This document shows positions 1 to 10,019 of a DNA stretch of 64,000 nucleotides, piece after piece (positions within the stretch are counted from its first letter, which is position 1; each line of letters starts with the position of its first letter). Origin of the DNA: Prorocentrum cordatum (taxonomy: Eukaryota; Sar; Dinophyceae; Prorocentrales; Prorocentraceae). A program made the position numbers and the translations under genes. Location of the stretch: NCBI GenBank assembly GCA_963575745.1, contig CAUYUJ010007280.1, forward strand, positions 456,156-520,155, read 5' to 3'. The notes below the pieces were generated by a model, which was not told the DNA's origin, ran no database searches, and saw nothing but the letters and a program-made list of their open reading frames with translations.

Positions 1-860
1 CGGCGGATAGGGACGAAGCGCACATGCATCAACCTAAATTAGCGCACGAGAGAGGAAAAGGGCGAAAAGAAAAGGAACAACAACGAGCAGGAGAGACGGA
101 CGGCAGGCGAACCTAAATGCCGCTCAGAAGAGCGCCGGCACCAGGAGGAGTTCCTGGGCGTCGTGCGGCAACACGGGGTGATTGAAAAAGTCCATGACCT
201 GGATGTGGAAGACCGTCGCAAGGAACAGCACGCCGTGGACAAAACTAGGATCACATAACGACGACCTTCGACACGAGGAGGGGCATGCCGTGCGGGCGCT
301 CAACGCAAGATCCGGATCGCCAAACACCAGATGGTGCGGAGGACGGTGGGTGCGGTAAGAGGCCCAGCTCCAGCGACGGCTCGAAGAGGCCAGGCCCGAG
401 CACCGGGAGGTGCCATCGAGGCGGAGAGGCGGCGGACGGCCAGCGCCTGGGGGCAACAGCGCGACCCAGGGAGGGAGCCACGAGGGGGAGGACCTACGGT
501 CCTTCTACCCCGAGCGGGAAGGAAACGCGGCAAACTCAACGTGAGTCGCGAGCCCAGGAACTCCGGAGAAATCTCCGAAAAGGGGAGAGGCCAGCAGGCT
601 GACCTCCGTCGCGCCCATGGAGGCCATGCTGGCGGGGATACGCGAAGCGTCTAGAATACCTAGAACCTTCCACCAAAGAGCCGGCACGACGCTTGAACGG
701 GAAACACTCATCCGACAGATCCTGATAATGTTTCTCCGCATGCGCACCGCAAAGTGAGCAGAGCAGGACGGACCCAACACGGTAGAACGCATGCTGATTT
801 AGCTGGCGAAGGACATGGGGGCAGCGAAGGGCGGGGGAGGGGAAATAACAGAAGGATGAT
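1..860. other. Unassigned GC-rich sequence
   Basis: Open frames occur on both strands, but none shows a recognisable domain and the overlapping frames are equally open, as expected in GC-rich DNA. No repeat family shared with the rest of the window was recognised. Confidence 0.4.
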
Positions 861-865
861 TCCGG

Positions 866-985
866 GGAAGGAGGAGGAGGAAGAGGAGGAGGAGGAGAAG
901 GAAGAGGAGGAGGAGGAAGAGGAGAAGGAGGAGGAGGAGGACGAGGGGGAGAAGGAAGACGACGAGCAGAGAAGAAGGAGGAGGC
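866..985. repeat. Purine (GGA/GAA)n tract
   Basis: Imperfect run of GAG/GGA/GAA triplets. It produces Glu-rich and Leu/Pro-rich spurious frames on the two strands. Confidence 0.9.
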
Positions 986-1019
986 AGGAGGGAAACGGCG
1001 AGGATGGATTCGAATGCGT

Positions 1020-1900
1020 TCTGGAGTAAGGGGGGCAGGAGGCAGAAGGAAGAATTGTACTCTTCCGGCGAGCGGATTATAGGGTGAGAGCAGCTCAAAA
1101 GGCTCGACTGCTCTTGGCAACGACTCGGGCGCGGGCGAGGAGGGCACGAATACACTCAGGCCCCCACCTGCCCTAAGCCCTAAGGTCGTTACATGTCTGG
1201 TGCAAGGGTCACGCACACAGAACAGACTCTGCATGCCAAGGCGGTCGAGACAATTAGACGGCGGGCACAAAGTCTGATCTTCGAGTGACGCCTCGTGCTA
1301 CATGCCAGGAAGGTGCGGCAACACATGATAGACAAGCGGCACAAGACCATGACATTTGAACCGTGCAAGAACGTTTCACTTCCATCGGCTCGGCAACCGA
1401 ACCTGCAGGAGTGCCGTCCTGGTAAAAACCTGGCGGATGTCGCCCATGCATACGAACACTTTCAAGCATGGCGGCTAGGGCCAGTTGGGTGTTGGGTGAA
1501 GGCTCGCCGAAACCCGAGGACCACCAGGTCGAATCTGTAAAGGGCAAATCTTTGGCGGACCCTCGGAACAGCAAACAATCGGCGGCCCGAGAGGGATGTT
1601 CTGCCCATCTCTGAAATTCAGGAGTGTCGTCACCAAAGATCATCCACGGAAAGGCCGCCAGGCGCTCGTAAGTCTGAACAACACGCATCACCATACAGTC
1701 CTTGTGTCATCCAGGGAAGCGAGCAGCAGCAATCACATTGCAAAACTCGTGCTGCAGGCTGTGGCACAGGGAACGGGTCGCATCGATCACTCTGGAACGA
1801 ACAGCGACACGGAACATAGGTACCTGACGATCCAGAACAAAACGGCGAAGAGACACTGGAAAACACCAGCAAGCTAAAGTTCATTCACACTTCCGGGGGC
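1020..1900. other. Unassigned mixed sequence
   Basis: Moderate-GC, non-repetitive sequence. Short frames on both strands (for example 1254-1694 minus) have no motif or family that I recognise. It could hold an exon, but nothing in the sequence decides it. Confidence 0.35.
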
Positions 1901-1906
1901 GCCTGT

Positions 1907-2082
1907 AGTCCAAGGGGCCGAAGGACACACAAGTAAATACACACAAATCCCAGGATCCCCCATTTTTTGAATATTTTCTGGGTGTTTGTCTTCCCTCCAC
2001 TTCCTATCTTTTCCCATATTCCCGGGGGGATGGACGATTCATTGTGTCTGTGTGTTTCCCCCCCGCCCTGGGTAGTAGAATC
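1907..2082 (+). repeat. Interspersed element R, copy 1
   Basis: Starts with a GGGGCC...GGACACACAA-type segment, then AATAAATACACAC-like sequence. Two related CCCATATTTTC-containing subunits follow, then a GACGATTCATTGTGTCTGTG segment and a C-rich end. The same order recurs at 19.7, 44.4, 50.6 and 55.6 kb. Confidence 0.8.
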
Positions 2083-2885
2083 TGACGTCCCTTCCCCTCG
2101 GCAGCGATCGTGCCGGACGCGTCCTGCACGGGTCGAAACACGGCTGCCCCCGGAGTGCCAGCACGGGAAAAATACGAGTTGTGCGCGTGCGCGTGCAGGG
2201 TCAGCCCGAATACGATGGAGCGAACACGGTGCACACTTTTTTTCAACAGCGAGGCGGCGAACTCCGCTTCAGCGAGAAGCTAGAAAGGGGCACTCACCAG
2301 CCGTGGCAAACCACGGTGGCAAGGGTGGCGGGAGGGCGGCTGCCAGCAGCAGCATGGTGCACTCAATGTCACAAGCAAGGAGCTTCCGAGCGGGACCCTC
2401 AAGTCTTCAGATATCCACCCGGGCCAGCGAAATATCACAGGACGATGCGCCATGCTGGAACACCGAACATTCAAACGTGCGCTGCGGAACGGGACCTGGT
2501 GCCCGTCGTCAGACATCGGACTCACGCGCATAAACATACACTTGCAAAGGTTACGCAAGAGACCCGCTTATTGGTTAGCTCGAGTAACCGTCTTTATAAC
2601 GACAGGCACAGCAGTGAGTAGGTTGGCGGCAGAGATCTGAACATCGCCCACAGATGCCCGAGGACACGCCGAAAGGGGTGCAAGTGCCTCTCCAGGAGGA
2701 GGCAGAAGGAGGATGAGCTGTCCCACAATGGACCGCTGGCGATGAACAGGGTGACAACCGATGAAATCATATTAACCGCAACGATGTCACGCAACGGCTG
2801 GGATAACCAGTTCAAGCACTGGGCGCAAGCAGGGCCAGACCGTCTCAAGAGACGGGCGCCAAGAAACAACAGGAAACGCACGCTA
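2083..2885. other. Unassigned mixed sequence
   Basis: No recurring element or recognisable protein was seen. Several overlapping frames of 60-190 codons exist in different phases, with no sign that one is favoured. Confidence 0.35.
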
Positions 2886-3900
2886 AGCAAGAAGGAGGGG
2901 GAGACGACCAAGCGAGAGCGAGAGGAGGCAGAAGAAGGATCATGATACCGATGAGTGATGACGATGGGGAGCAGGATGACAGGGCAAAGGATGAGAAAGA
3001 GATAGACGATCGGGGTCAAGAGAAGGATGACAGGGCAACCAGGAGCGGGAAGAGCAAGGTGAAGGACGAGGAGGGATCCGCGACGAGAAGAAGGGGAGGA
3101 GGGGGAGGGAGGAAGAGGAAGAGGTGGACGAGGGAGGCAGGATGAGGAGAGGAAGCGCAAGAAGACTGGGGGATGCGGAGCAGGAGAGCGCAGGCGGAGG
3201 AAGAGGAGGAGAAGTCGGGAGGAGGAGAGGCAGAGGAGGGAAAGGAGGAGGGATACGGATGATGGGGCGGGGACGGCATAACCGTTGCGCCTCCCAGAAG
3301 AGCAGAAGCTCGACTGGGAGGTCCGAGTTCGATGAGCTCCCGCGGGGCACGAGCGTGCCAGGGGGAGAGGAAAGGAGGGGCCCCGCCTAACCCCGAGGAG
3401 CAGAGTAGGGGAGGGGGTGACGGAGGAGCGCCAACAGTTGAAAAAGCAGTCCGTGGAGGAGGAGGGAGGAGAGGCAACTGTGATGTTGCTGATGATGGTG
3501 GAGGTGGTGAGGCTGATGGTGTGGAGGAGGAAAGAAAAGACGACAGAGGACAGCAGGAGAGGAAACTGAGCAGGAGGAGCGTGAAGAGGAGGAGGCAGGA
3601 TACGATACAGACTAGGGAGGCTGGAACACACTGGCCCCTACATCTCTGAAGCACAAAGCGGGAGCCATCTGGACCAAGCCTGTTTCAGAACAGGAGCAGG
3701 TGGGAGAAGAACAGAGAAGAGGAGAGAGGAAGACGAAGCGGTGAGGGGGATGGAGGACATCAGAAGACACGTGGAGGGAGAATAAGAGGAGATATATGAG
3801 CGAGGGGCGAGGGAGGAGCGAAATGCACAAGGGGAGAGAAGAGGAGGTGGCCTTGAATGAGAAGGGGCAGGGAGTGGACGAGAGGAAGGGGCGCGCAGGC
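2886..3900. other. Purine-biased low-complexity region
   Basis: About 1 kb in which the + strand is dominated by GAGGAGG, AAGAGG and GGAGAG words. It gives a long Leu/Ser/Pro frame on the minus strand (2594-3631) and Arg/Glu/Gly frames on the plus strand. Neither looks like a protein. Confidence 0.7.
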
Positions 3901-4004
3901 CACCCTCTGGAGAGATCCTGGTGGAGCCGTCACGGCCGAGGGGTGGACTGCACGACGAAGCTTGCGATGTGCTGCGGGTCCAGGGTGCCGCGCAACACGC
4001 CGAT

Positions 4005-4118
4005 GTTAGAAGAAGAAGAAGAAGAAAGGCCAACCATAAACATAAACTTTCGACGGCCCACGGGGATCTATTGAAATCTGCGCTGGGCCCCCCTCCTTTG
4101 CGCGCGGAGCGCGCCAGG
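4005..4118 (+). mobile_element. Family A foldback element, left half (A1)
   Basis: Contains the family A signature CATAAACATAAA, then a diverged arm, TCTGCGCTGG, a C-run and the core hairpin GCGCGCGGAGCGCGC. The expected right arm is not adjacent. A degenerate CATAAAA...TTTCCCCTAATC end occurs at about 4,550-4,583, so the element may have been split by the palindrome at 4,117-4,545. Confidence 0.55.
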
Positions 4119-4545
4119 GGCGCTGCTCCTGCTTCGAGATGTGCTGGATGTGGCAGCCTTCGCTGGACATGGCGCCACACAAACTTCTCCACGATACTGA
4201 GCACGCCGCTGTCCAAATGCCACTAGCATTAGGGAGACACGCAGTGACATAAACATAAAAAGCTCGGGGGTCCGACCGCATTTCTCGGATCGGCGCTGGA
4301 CCCCCCCCCCTCCTTGGCGCGCAGAGCGCGCCCCAGGTGGCGCCGGAGGCGCCGCCAGGGGTCTCCAGCGCCGATCCTCAAAATGCGGTCGGACCTTCGA
4401 GATTTCATGTTTATGTCATTGTTTGTCTCCCTGATAATAATGGCATTTGGACATCGGCGTGTTCAGCATCGTGGGAAAGTTTGGGTGGCTCCATGTCCAG
4501 TAAAGACTGCCAGATCTAGCACACCTGGAAGAGGGAGCAGCGGCG
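4117..4545. mobile_element. About 425-bp near-perfect palindrome centred on a family A element
   Basis: The outer left arm (4,117-4,231) is the diverged reverse complement of the outer right arm (about 4,426-4,545). For example GGACATGGCGCCACACAAAC on the left pairs with GTTTGGGTGGCTCCATGTCC on the right. The inner part, 4,232-4,434, is a complete family A element with a CATAAACATAAA / TTTATG end pair. The whole block can fold into one hairpin with arms of about 190 bp or more. Confidence 0.8.
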
Positions 4546-4608
4546 GAAACACATAAAACAGGCCACTGCTCGTTTCCCCTAATCATGCAACGCGCATCGA
4601 GCGTTGGG

Positions 4609-4722
4609 CGCCCGAGTTATCCGGGGTGACTCGGGTCCGGGGTAACTCGGGCTCGGACTCCCGAGAAACGAACCCGAGTCAGCCCTGACCCGAGCTACCC
4701 CTGATGATTCGGGGCTCTGAGA
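4609..4722. mobile_element. Family D foldback element (D1)
   Basis: About 113 bp built from CCCGAGTTA/TAACTCGGG words. The left arm begins CGCCCGAGTTATCCGGGG and the right arm ends CCCTGATGATTCGGGGC. The arms are inverted copies around a short CCGAGAAACG centre. Two more copies lie at 6.5-6.7 kb. Confidence 0.8.
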
Positions 4723-4734
4723 GCGCACGAGCAG

Positions 4735-4920
4735 GGCACCCCGTCGACTGCGCGCGGGAGCGACGGCGGCAGCGGCGGCGGCGGCGCTTCCGCGGCGGCA
4801 CGGCGACAGCCGGCGGAGCGGGGCACGGCAGCTGCACTGGCTCGGCCACGGGCTGCTCCGCCAGCCGCGCGCCGGCGCGGCGGCGCGCCGCGCCGCGTGC
4901 TGCGCCGGGAGAGGCCCTGG
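4735..4920. other. CGG/GCG-rich segment
   Basis: Very high GC with GGCGGC and GCGCGCC runs, leading into the GGA tract. No gene supported. Confidence 0.6.
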
Positions 4921-4924
4921 CAAG

Positions 4925-5278
4925 GCTGGAGCGCGGGGGGGGGGAGGAGGGAGGGAGGAAGGAAGGAGGGGGGAGGGCGGAAGGAGAGGATGAGGAGGGA
5001 GGGAGGGGAGGGAGGGAGGGAGGGAGGGAGGAAGGGAGGAGGAGGAGGGAGGGAGGGAGGGAGGGGGGAGGAGGAGGAGGAGGAGGAGGAGGAGGAGGAG
5101 GAGGAGGAGGAGGAGGAGGAGGAGGAGGAGGAGGAGGAGGAGAGGAGGAGGAGAGGAGGAGGAGGAGGAGGAGGAGGAGGAGGAGGAGGGAGGAGGAGGA
5201 GGAGGAAGAGGGGGAGGAGGAGGAGAAGGGAGGAGGAGGAGAAGGAGGAGGAGGAGGAGGAGGAGGAGGAGGAACGGC
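4925..5278. repeat. (GGA)n/(GGGA)n tract
   Basis: About 350 bp of GGAGGA and GGGAGGGA repeats. It is the source of several poly-Gly, poly-Glu, poly-Pro and poly-Ser open frames of up to 381 codons, which should not be annotated as genes. Confidence 0.95.
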
Positions 5279-5461
5279 GCCTGCTCCGGCTCCACAGGCT
5301 GGTCGTGGCGGCGGGGAGGGCGAGACCCACGGGGACCGCATCGCCCTTGCCGCCCCTGGTCGCCCGCGAGTGGGCTGCCGCGTGCCACGATGGGCTTGTC
5401 CAGGGCTCCCCCCCTTCCGTCGGCGAAGCGGCCCAAGCTCTGTCCTGGGCGCTCAGGATTT

Positions 5462-5523
5462 AGGGGAACAAGAGGTGACATAAACATAACAACTCGGAGG
5501 TCCGCGCGGATTTCTCGGATCGA
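5462..5523 (+). mobile_element. Family A solo left arm (A3)
   Basis: AGGGGAACAAGAGGTGACAT followed by AACTCGGAGGTCCGCGCGGA and TTTCTCGGATCG, after which similarity stops. It is preceded by TTA, consistent with the TA flank of complete copies. The central hairpins and right arm are missing. Confidence 0.8.
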
Positions 5524-5689
5524 ACAAGGCAGGGCTCTTTGATAAACGCGCAGGGCCGCTGCGCAAACGCCAATTATCGGGTCCGGGTGGTGTCTTCCTC
5601 CCTTGAGTACTATGGGGGCTGACTGTGCCCCTACCGCCACCTGCCTCTCCTCTCTATCCCGGCTGTTCCCTCGTCGTGTCCGCCGCGTT

Positions 5690-5795
5690 ATCCTTACCCC
5701 CCCCCGCTCTTCGGGGGCGTCCAAGAGGGGGGGGGCCGCAGATCATGGCCCGAGGCACGTGAGCGGCCCAGGGAGGGCCAATGGACGCATTGAAT
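5690..5795. repeat. Family N repeat, copy 1
   Basis: Shares GGGGCGTCCAAGAGG, a G-run, then CATGGCCCGAGGCACGTG and GGCCCAGGGAGGGC with related segments at 26.23 and 52.31 kb. Confidence 0.65.
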
Positions 5796-5837
5796 TGAGA
5801 TGGGGGTGCCCTGAGATCCAGGGAGGCATCATCTGAG

Positions 5838-5998
5838 AATTTTCCTGGGGTGGAGGGCTCAGGGTGAAATCCACAGGGACTTTTGCACCCCGAAAATCGA
5901 CCCGTCTTGTGATTCACCCTTTGCAGATTCGAGCCTCGAGAATCCATCGAGACGGCATTGCAGATTTCACCCTTTGCCCTCCACCCAAAGAAAATGCC
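5838..5998. mobile_element. Family O terminal-inverted-repeat element (O1)
   Basis: The ends GTGGAGGGCTCAGGGTGAAA and TTTCACCCTTTGCCCTCCAC are inverted copies. The interior includes CGTCTTGTGATTCACC and GAGCCTCGAGAATYCATCGA. A second copy at 55.23-55.39 kb keeps the same ends and interior. No coding capacity. Confidence 0.8.
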
Positions 5999-5999
5999 C

Positions 6000-6326
6000 A
6001 GATCAGGGGCCCAACCATGATAGCCCCTCCCCGGGCTCCCCCCCCCGACCCATGTCATCCGCCCCGCCCCCTCGAGGCCGCCCCCGAGCACTGCTGCCCG
6101 GGAAGCTGCGTCCCTCCCCCTGCCCTGGAATGACCAGGGGCGGGACGTGTCTGGGGACGGACTGTTGTAGAGAGGGCAAGGACAAGGACGAGGAGTGCTT
6201 ATGGAAGGGGCCGGCGATGATGGTGGCGAGTCGTCTGAGGACGAGGAGGGGAGAAGCATGGATAGCGGAGGAGAGGGGAAAGCCTCCCAGAAGGCCCAAA
6301 GAGGCAAGGACGAGGCGAGGGTGGCG
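6000..6326. other. Unassigned GC-rich sequence
   Basis: Frames are open on both strands (5654-6511 minus, 5974-6414 plus) but lack recognisable motifs. They run straight through the neighbouring elements, so they are probably spurious. Confidence 0.4.
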
Positions 6327-6327
6327 G

Positions 6328-6505
6328 TACCCAGACCCCCGACGTCATGATTGTTCGATTGCGTCGACCCTCGAGACCTCGACCCCTTCCTTTTGGACCG
6401 GCTCTTCCTCCTGAGTCGCTTCTCGGAAAAAAGCCCCTGGGGGCCGAAAGTGGAGAAAAACCTCCCGTCGAGTTTTTGCTCGTTGCTCGATGGGGGTTTG
6501 GGTAC
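6328..6505 (-). mobile_element. Family B-like element, diverged
   Basis: CCCAGACCCCCGACGTCATG...ATTGCGTCGACC...CCTGAGTCGCTTCTCG...GGGGGCCGAAAGTGGAG follows the family B order in reverse orientation but is degenerate. It resembles the copy at 43.88-44.08 kb. Confidence 0.5.
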
Positions 6506-6511
6506 GGGCAT

Positions 6512-6737
6512 TTTGGGCGCCCGAGTTATCCGGGGTAACTCGGGTCCAGGGTAACTCGGGTTTGGATTCCCGAAAAACGAACCCGAGTTAGCCCTGACCC
6601 GAGTTACCCCTGATGATTTGGGGCTCTGGACGCCCGAGTTATCCGGGGTAACTCGGGTCCGGGGTAAGTCGGGTTCGGAATCCCGAAAAGCGAACCCGAG
6701 TTAGCCCTGACCCGAGTTGACCCTGATGATTCGGGGC
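6512..6737. mobile_element. Two head-to-tail family D elements (D2, D3)
   Basis: Two copies of about 112 bp, each starting CGCCCGAGTTATCCGGGG and ending GATGATTYGGGGCYCTG, lie directly next to each other. They differ from one another and from D1 by scattered substitutions. The tandem arrangement suggests unequal exchange or insertion into an existing copy. Confidence 0.85.
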
Positions 6738-6889
6738 CCTGGGCATTGGCCACCACCGAAACGACGAGGCGGGACGACGACGGCAGCTGCGGCCGGCATC
6801 CGCCTCCGCGTCGCCGCGCTCCGCCGCGCGCCGCCAGCCAGCCGCGCGGGGCCGCGCAGCCGCGACCTCTGGCCAGGGGCCTCCCCCTG

Positions 6890-7036
6890 CTGCTGCTCCT
6901 CCTCCTCCTCCTCCTACTCCTCCTCCTCCACCTCCTCCTCCTCCTCCTCCTCGACCTCCTCCTCCTCCTCTTCCTGCTGCTGCTGCTCCTCCTCCTCGAC
7001 CTCCTCCTCGTCCTCCTCCTCCTCCTCCCGCTGCTG
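6890..7036. repeat. (CCT)n/(CTC)n tract
   Basis: CTCCTCCTC repeats with interspersed GACCTC and CTGCTG. The open poly-Leu and poly-Ser frames here are artefacts. Confidence 0.9.
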
Positions 7037-7089
7037 CTCGCGGCACATCCCACGCCACCACGCCTCCAGCCCCAGACCCCCTCAAGCCA

Positions 7090-7265
7090 TGGATAGAAGC
7101 CTCCTAGATGGGGTTCGAGTAAGTCGGGTCGGACCGGGTCGGAGGATCGCGCTGCATCGCCGATGGCCTCCACGTCGAGACACATCGGCGATGCATCGGC
7201 GATGCGGCGCGATTCTTCGAGCCCCTCTACTCGGACCCCATCTGGGAGGCCAAGAATGCAGCAAT
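7090..7265. repeat. Family Q repeat with CATCGGCGATG palindromes
   Basis: Contains CTGCATCGCCGATGG, then CATCGGCGATG twice and GCGGCGCGAT, followed by a segment with CTCGGACCCCATCTGGGAGG. The block at 25.23-25.38 kb has the same order. Confidence 0.7.
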
Positions 7266-7318
7266 CACGACGCACGGCTTGTTTTGCCGCTTCCGGCCTC
7301 GGGGACCCCTCGTGTATC

Positions 7319-7504
7319 CACCGGCTACACGCAGGAGTGAGCCTGGGCAAGAGTAACATTTGGTGCGCGGCTTTTGGGGGGCCGCGGAGGGACCAAACAC
7401 GAGCGCGCAAGACGCTACCGTCGCACAGCGCTCGGCGATAGGTGGACCCCCGTGGGCCTGCACCAAAGGTCACTCCGGCGAAAGGTCACTCTTACGTCTA
7501 GTCG
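7319..7504. mobile_element. Family F terminal-inverted-repeat element (F1)
   Basis: The left end CGGCTACACGCAGGAGTG...GAGTAACATTTGGTGCG and the right end CACCAAAGGTCACTCCGGCG...GTCACTCTTACGTCTAGTCG are inverted repeats of about 40 bp. The interior shares GGCTTTTGGGGGGCCGCG with the copy at 60.67 kb. Non-coding MITE-like element. Confidence 0.8.
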
Positions 7505-7694
7505 AATCCAGACCTCGGGACAATCCAGAAACGACTCGCGGGGCGAACGACGGGCCCGGGGGAAGGGCGAACGTCGGGAACTCTGGGGGTCGACGCCTGG
7601 ACCAACAATCGTGACGTCGGGGGGCTGGGGTCGAGGCCACGGTGCCAGAAAAAAAAAACACCTCTCGGGATGAATGACCCGCCCGGGGGAATGG

Positions 7695-7950
7695 GTCGGA
7701 CCTTCGGTGGAGCTCCCTACGGGGCCATGAAACGCTGTATTGGGTGATAGCTGACGAACGCGGGCGGTGCTAGTAGGGCCGTCGGTGGAGCTCCGTATGG
7801 GTCCACGAAACGCTGTACTGGGTGGTGGCTGACGTATGCGGGCGGTGCAAGTGGGACCTTCGGTGGAGCTCCCTGTGGGGCCACGAAACGCTGTACCGGG
7901 TGGGGGGGACGCATGCGGGCGGTGCCACTGGGGCTTGGTGGAGCTCCCAA
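7695..7950. repeat. Family J minisatellite, about 78-bp unit, 3.3 copies
   Basis: CGGTGGAGCTCC recurs at 7,704, 7,783 and 7,861 with a fourth partial start near 7,935. Each is followed by GGGGCCAYGAAACGCTGTAY and GCGGGCGGTGC. Related units occur at 28.9-29.6 and 32.5-32.7 kb. Confidence 0.85.
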
Positions 7951-8030
7951 GCAAGGGGGGCCGATCGGGACAGAAATCGTGACGGCAGGGGCGCCCGCTT
8001 CGCGAAGCCTGCCTCGCAAGCCTGGCATCA

Positions 8031-8160
8031 GGTCGGGCATTTTCCTCCTACGGGCGGATACGGGAAGTTTCTTCTCTTGCTTCACTCCAAAAAATCAAAC
8101 AGTAATCCAAACGTGAGAATCAATAGTGCACCACACTCGTCCCCAGGCTATGTTTCCCTA
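8031..8160. mobile_element. Family H element, left part (H1)
   Basis: GTCGGGCATTTTCCTCCTAC followed by GGGCGGATACGGGAAG and an A-rich interior. It matches the left ends at 24.16, 50.92 and 61.26 kb. The right end is not clear. Confidence 0.6.
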
Positions 8161-8229
8161 GTTGAAATCCAGACAAGAACCCAACCATAATCAACAGAAC
8201 TTCAAACTCGTCCCAATCAATCAATCATT

Positions 8230-8262
<33 letters not shown>

Positions 8263-8264
8263 GC
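8230..8264. repeat. (TA)n microsatellite
   Basis: TATATATATACATATATATA-type run inside an AT-rich patch of about 150 bp. Confidence 0.95.
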
Positions 8265-8424
8265 GCAGCCCCCCCAGCACCCATTATACGCCTTCTTCCT
8301 TTCCACGAGGCTGGAGTCGTGCCGCTCCCCTCCTATATCCCTTCCCTCTCCGCGCCTTTTGTTTTCTTATTTTTCTTCTTCGCTGAAGCCTTCCCCTACA
8401 TTTGCTAGCGACACATTTTCCACA
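8265..8424. other. Unassigned pyrimidine-rich sequence
   Basis: No gene or recurrent element seen between the TA microsatellite and the tandem repeat. Confidence 0.4.
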
Positions 8425-9105
8425 AGCCTATGATTTCACAGGGATTGCTGCGATTTCTGAAATGCTCATCAACGGAGCCCGGCGATTTCACGAGGATTCC
8501 TGGGATTCCTGGGATCCCATACCTTGGAGCAAAGCCAACCTTGTGATCCCCCGGGGGGTTCAAGGCTCAGAATCCGAGGAAGCTCAATGAAATCATAAGG
8601 TTCGCCAGGTCGGTGGTGCGCAAACCTGATGGCTTCAGTGGGATCCCTGGGATCTATGGGATGCTAATCAACCAAACCGTGTGATTTCATTCAGATTACT
8701 GGGATTCCTTGGATGTCATGGCCTGGGGCACAACCAACCTTGGGACCCCCAGGAAGTCCAGGTCTCAGAATCCCAGGGATCCGAATGAAATTACAAGGTT
8801 CGCAACGTCGGCATTGCGCAATCTCCACGATTTCATATGTATCGCTGGGATTCGTGGGTTGCAAATCAACGAAACCTTGTGATTTCATCGGGCTTCCTGG
8901 GCTTCCTGGGATTTCATACCCTGGAACAAAACCAACCTTGGGATCCCCAGGAGGCCCAGGGCTCAGAACCCCCGGAATCCCAATGACATTATAATTAGGG
9001 TTCGAAACGTCGGTAGTGCGCAAACCCTTTGATTTCATTGGGAATCCTTGGATTCCTGGGAAGCTAATCAATTAACCCTTGTGATTTCATTGGGATTCCT
9101 CAGAT
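8425..9105. repeat. Family I tandem repeat, about 200-bp unit, about 3.3 copies
   Basis: The marker CCTGGRRCAMARCCAACCTT recurs near 8,520, 8,720 and 8,920, a period of about 200 bp. Each unit also carries GATTTCATNGGGATTCCTGG, CCCAGGAAG/GGCCCAGG, GGTTCG and a TCGGTRGTGCGCAA segment. Copies differ by roughly 15-20 percent, so the array is old. Confidence 0.85.
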
Positions 9106-9107
9106 TT

Positions 9108-9617
9108 GGGGAGGGGGGGCAGAAAAGGAGGAGGAGGAGGAGGGGGAGGAGGAGGAGGAGGAGGAGGAGGAGGAGAAGGAGGAGGAGGAGGAGAGGGAGG
9201 AGGAGGAAGAGGAGGGGGAGGAGGAGGAGGAAGAGGACGAGGAGGAGGAGGAGGAGGAGGAGGAGGAGGAAAGAAGGAGGAGGAGGAGGGGGGAGGAGGA
9301 AGAGGGGGAGGAGAAGGAGGAGGAGGAAAGGAGGAGGAGGAGGAGGAGGAGGAGGAGGAGGAGGAGGAGGAGGAGGAGGAGGAGGAGGACGAGGAGGTGA
9401 AGGGGGAGGGGGAGGATGGGGGGAGGAGGAGGGGGAGGAGGAGGAGTAGGAGGAGGAGTAGGAGGAGGAGAAGAGGAGGAGGAGGAGGAAAAGGAGGAGG
9501 AGGAGGAGGAGGAGGAGGAGGAGGGGGAGGAGAAGGAGGAGGAGCAGGGGGAGGAGGAGGAGGAGGAGGGAGGAGGAGGAGGAGGAGGAGGAGGAGGAGG
9601 AGGAGGAGGAGGAGTGG
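9108..9617. repeat. Long (GGA)n tract
   Basis: About 510 bp of GGAGGA with occasional GAA, GGGGGA and GAC interruptions. This is one of the longest GGA arrays in the window and gives open frames on both strands of up to 359 codons that are not genes. Confidence 0.95.
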
Positions 9618-9760
9618 CAAAGAGGAAGGAGTTGCGGCGGTGGCCTGGCCTGCTCCATGCTGCTTCTCGCCGCCCCCCTCGCCCTCACCATGGCGTCGCG
9701 AACGCTTCACCACGTGGCAACCCAAAGGTCTGCACCCTCTCCCTGGGGACGCAGGAGCTC

Positions 9761-9927
9761 CCCAGACACGATCGCGTCGCAAAAAATCAGGACGGGGGGG
9801 TTTTGGCTGTTTTCGGCCGGGGGGGGCTCTCGCCGGGCCTCGGGACCGTCAAAACCGGTCCCGGGGAAAGGGTCGGGGCTTCCTGGGACGCCGTCCCGAA
9901 AAAATCAAGACGCCGCAGGTCTGGGTC
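9761..9927 (+). mobile_element. Family B element (B1)
   Basis: Reference copy for this family. Left end CCCAGACACGATCGCGTCGC; interior AAAAATCAGGACGGG, TTTTCGGCCGGGGG, CTCTCGCCGGGCCTCGGGAC; then CGGTCCCGGGGAAAGGGTCG, GACGCCGTCCCGAAAAAATC and the right end CGCCGCAGGTCTGGG. The ends form an imperfect inverted repeat (CCCAGAC...GTCTGGG). Non-coding. Confidence 0.85.
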
Positions 9928-9937
9928 CAGGAACCGG

Positions 9938-10015
9938 GCCAGCTTTCCGGCAAGTTGGTCAAGAAACGCTGGCCCAGCTTTTCGAGAGGAGGTTTCTCAA
10001 TCCTATGGCCAGGCG
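9938..10015. repeat. Family U hairpin segment, copy 1
   Basis: CCGGGCCAGCTTTCCGGCAA, TTGGTCAAGAAACGCTGGCC and CAGCTTTTCG with GGAGGTTTCT. GGGCCAGC and GCTGGCCC are inverted. A better copy is at 42.37 kb. Confidence 0.7.
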
Positions 10016-10019
10016 TCAA

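Noticed and set aside
4579-5724. 381-codon minus frame with poly-Ser/Pro/Leu
   Set aside because: Generated by the GGA tract and running through families A and D; composition is pure triplet repeat.
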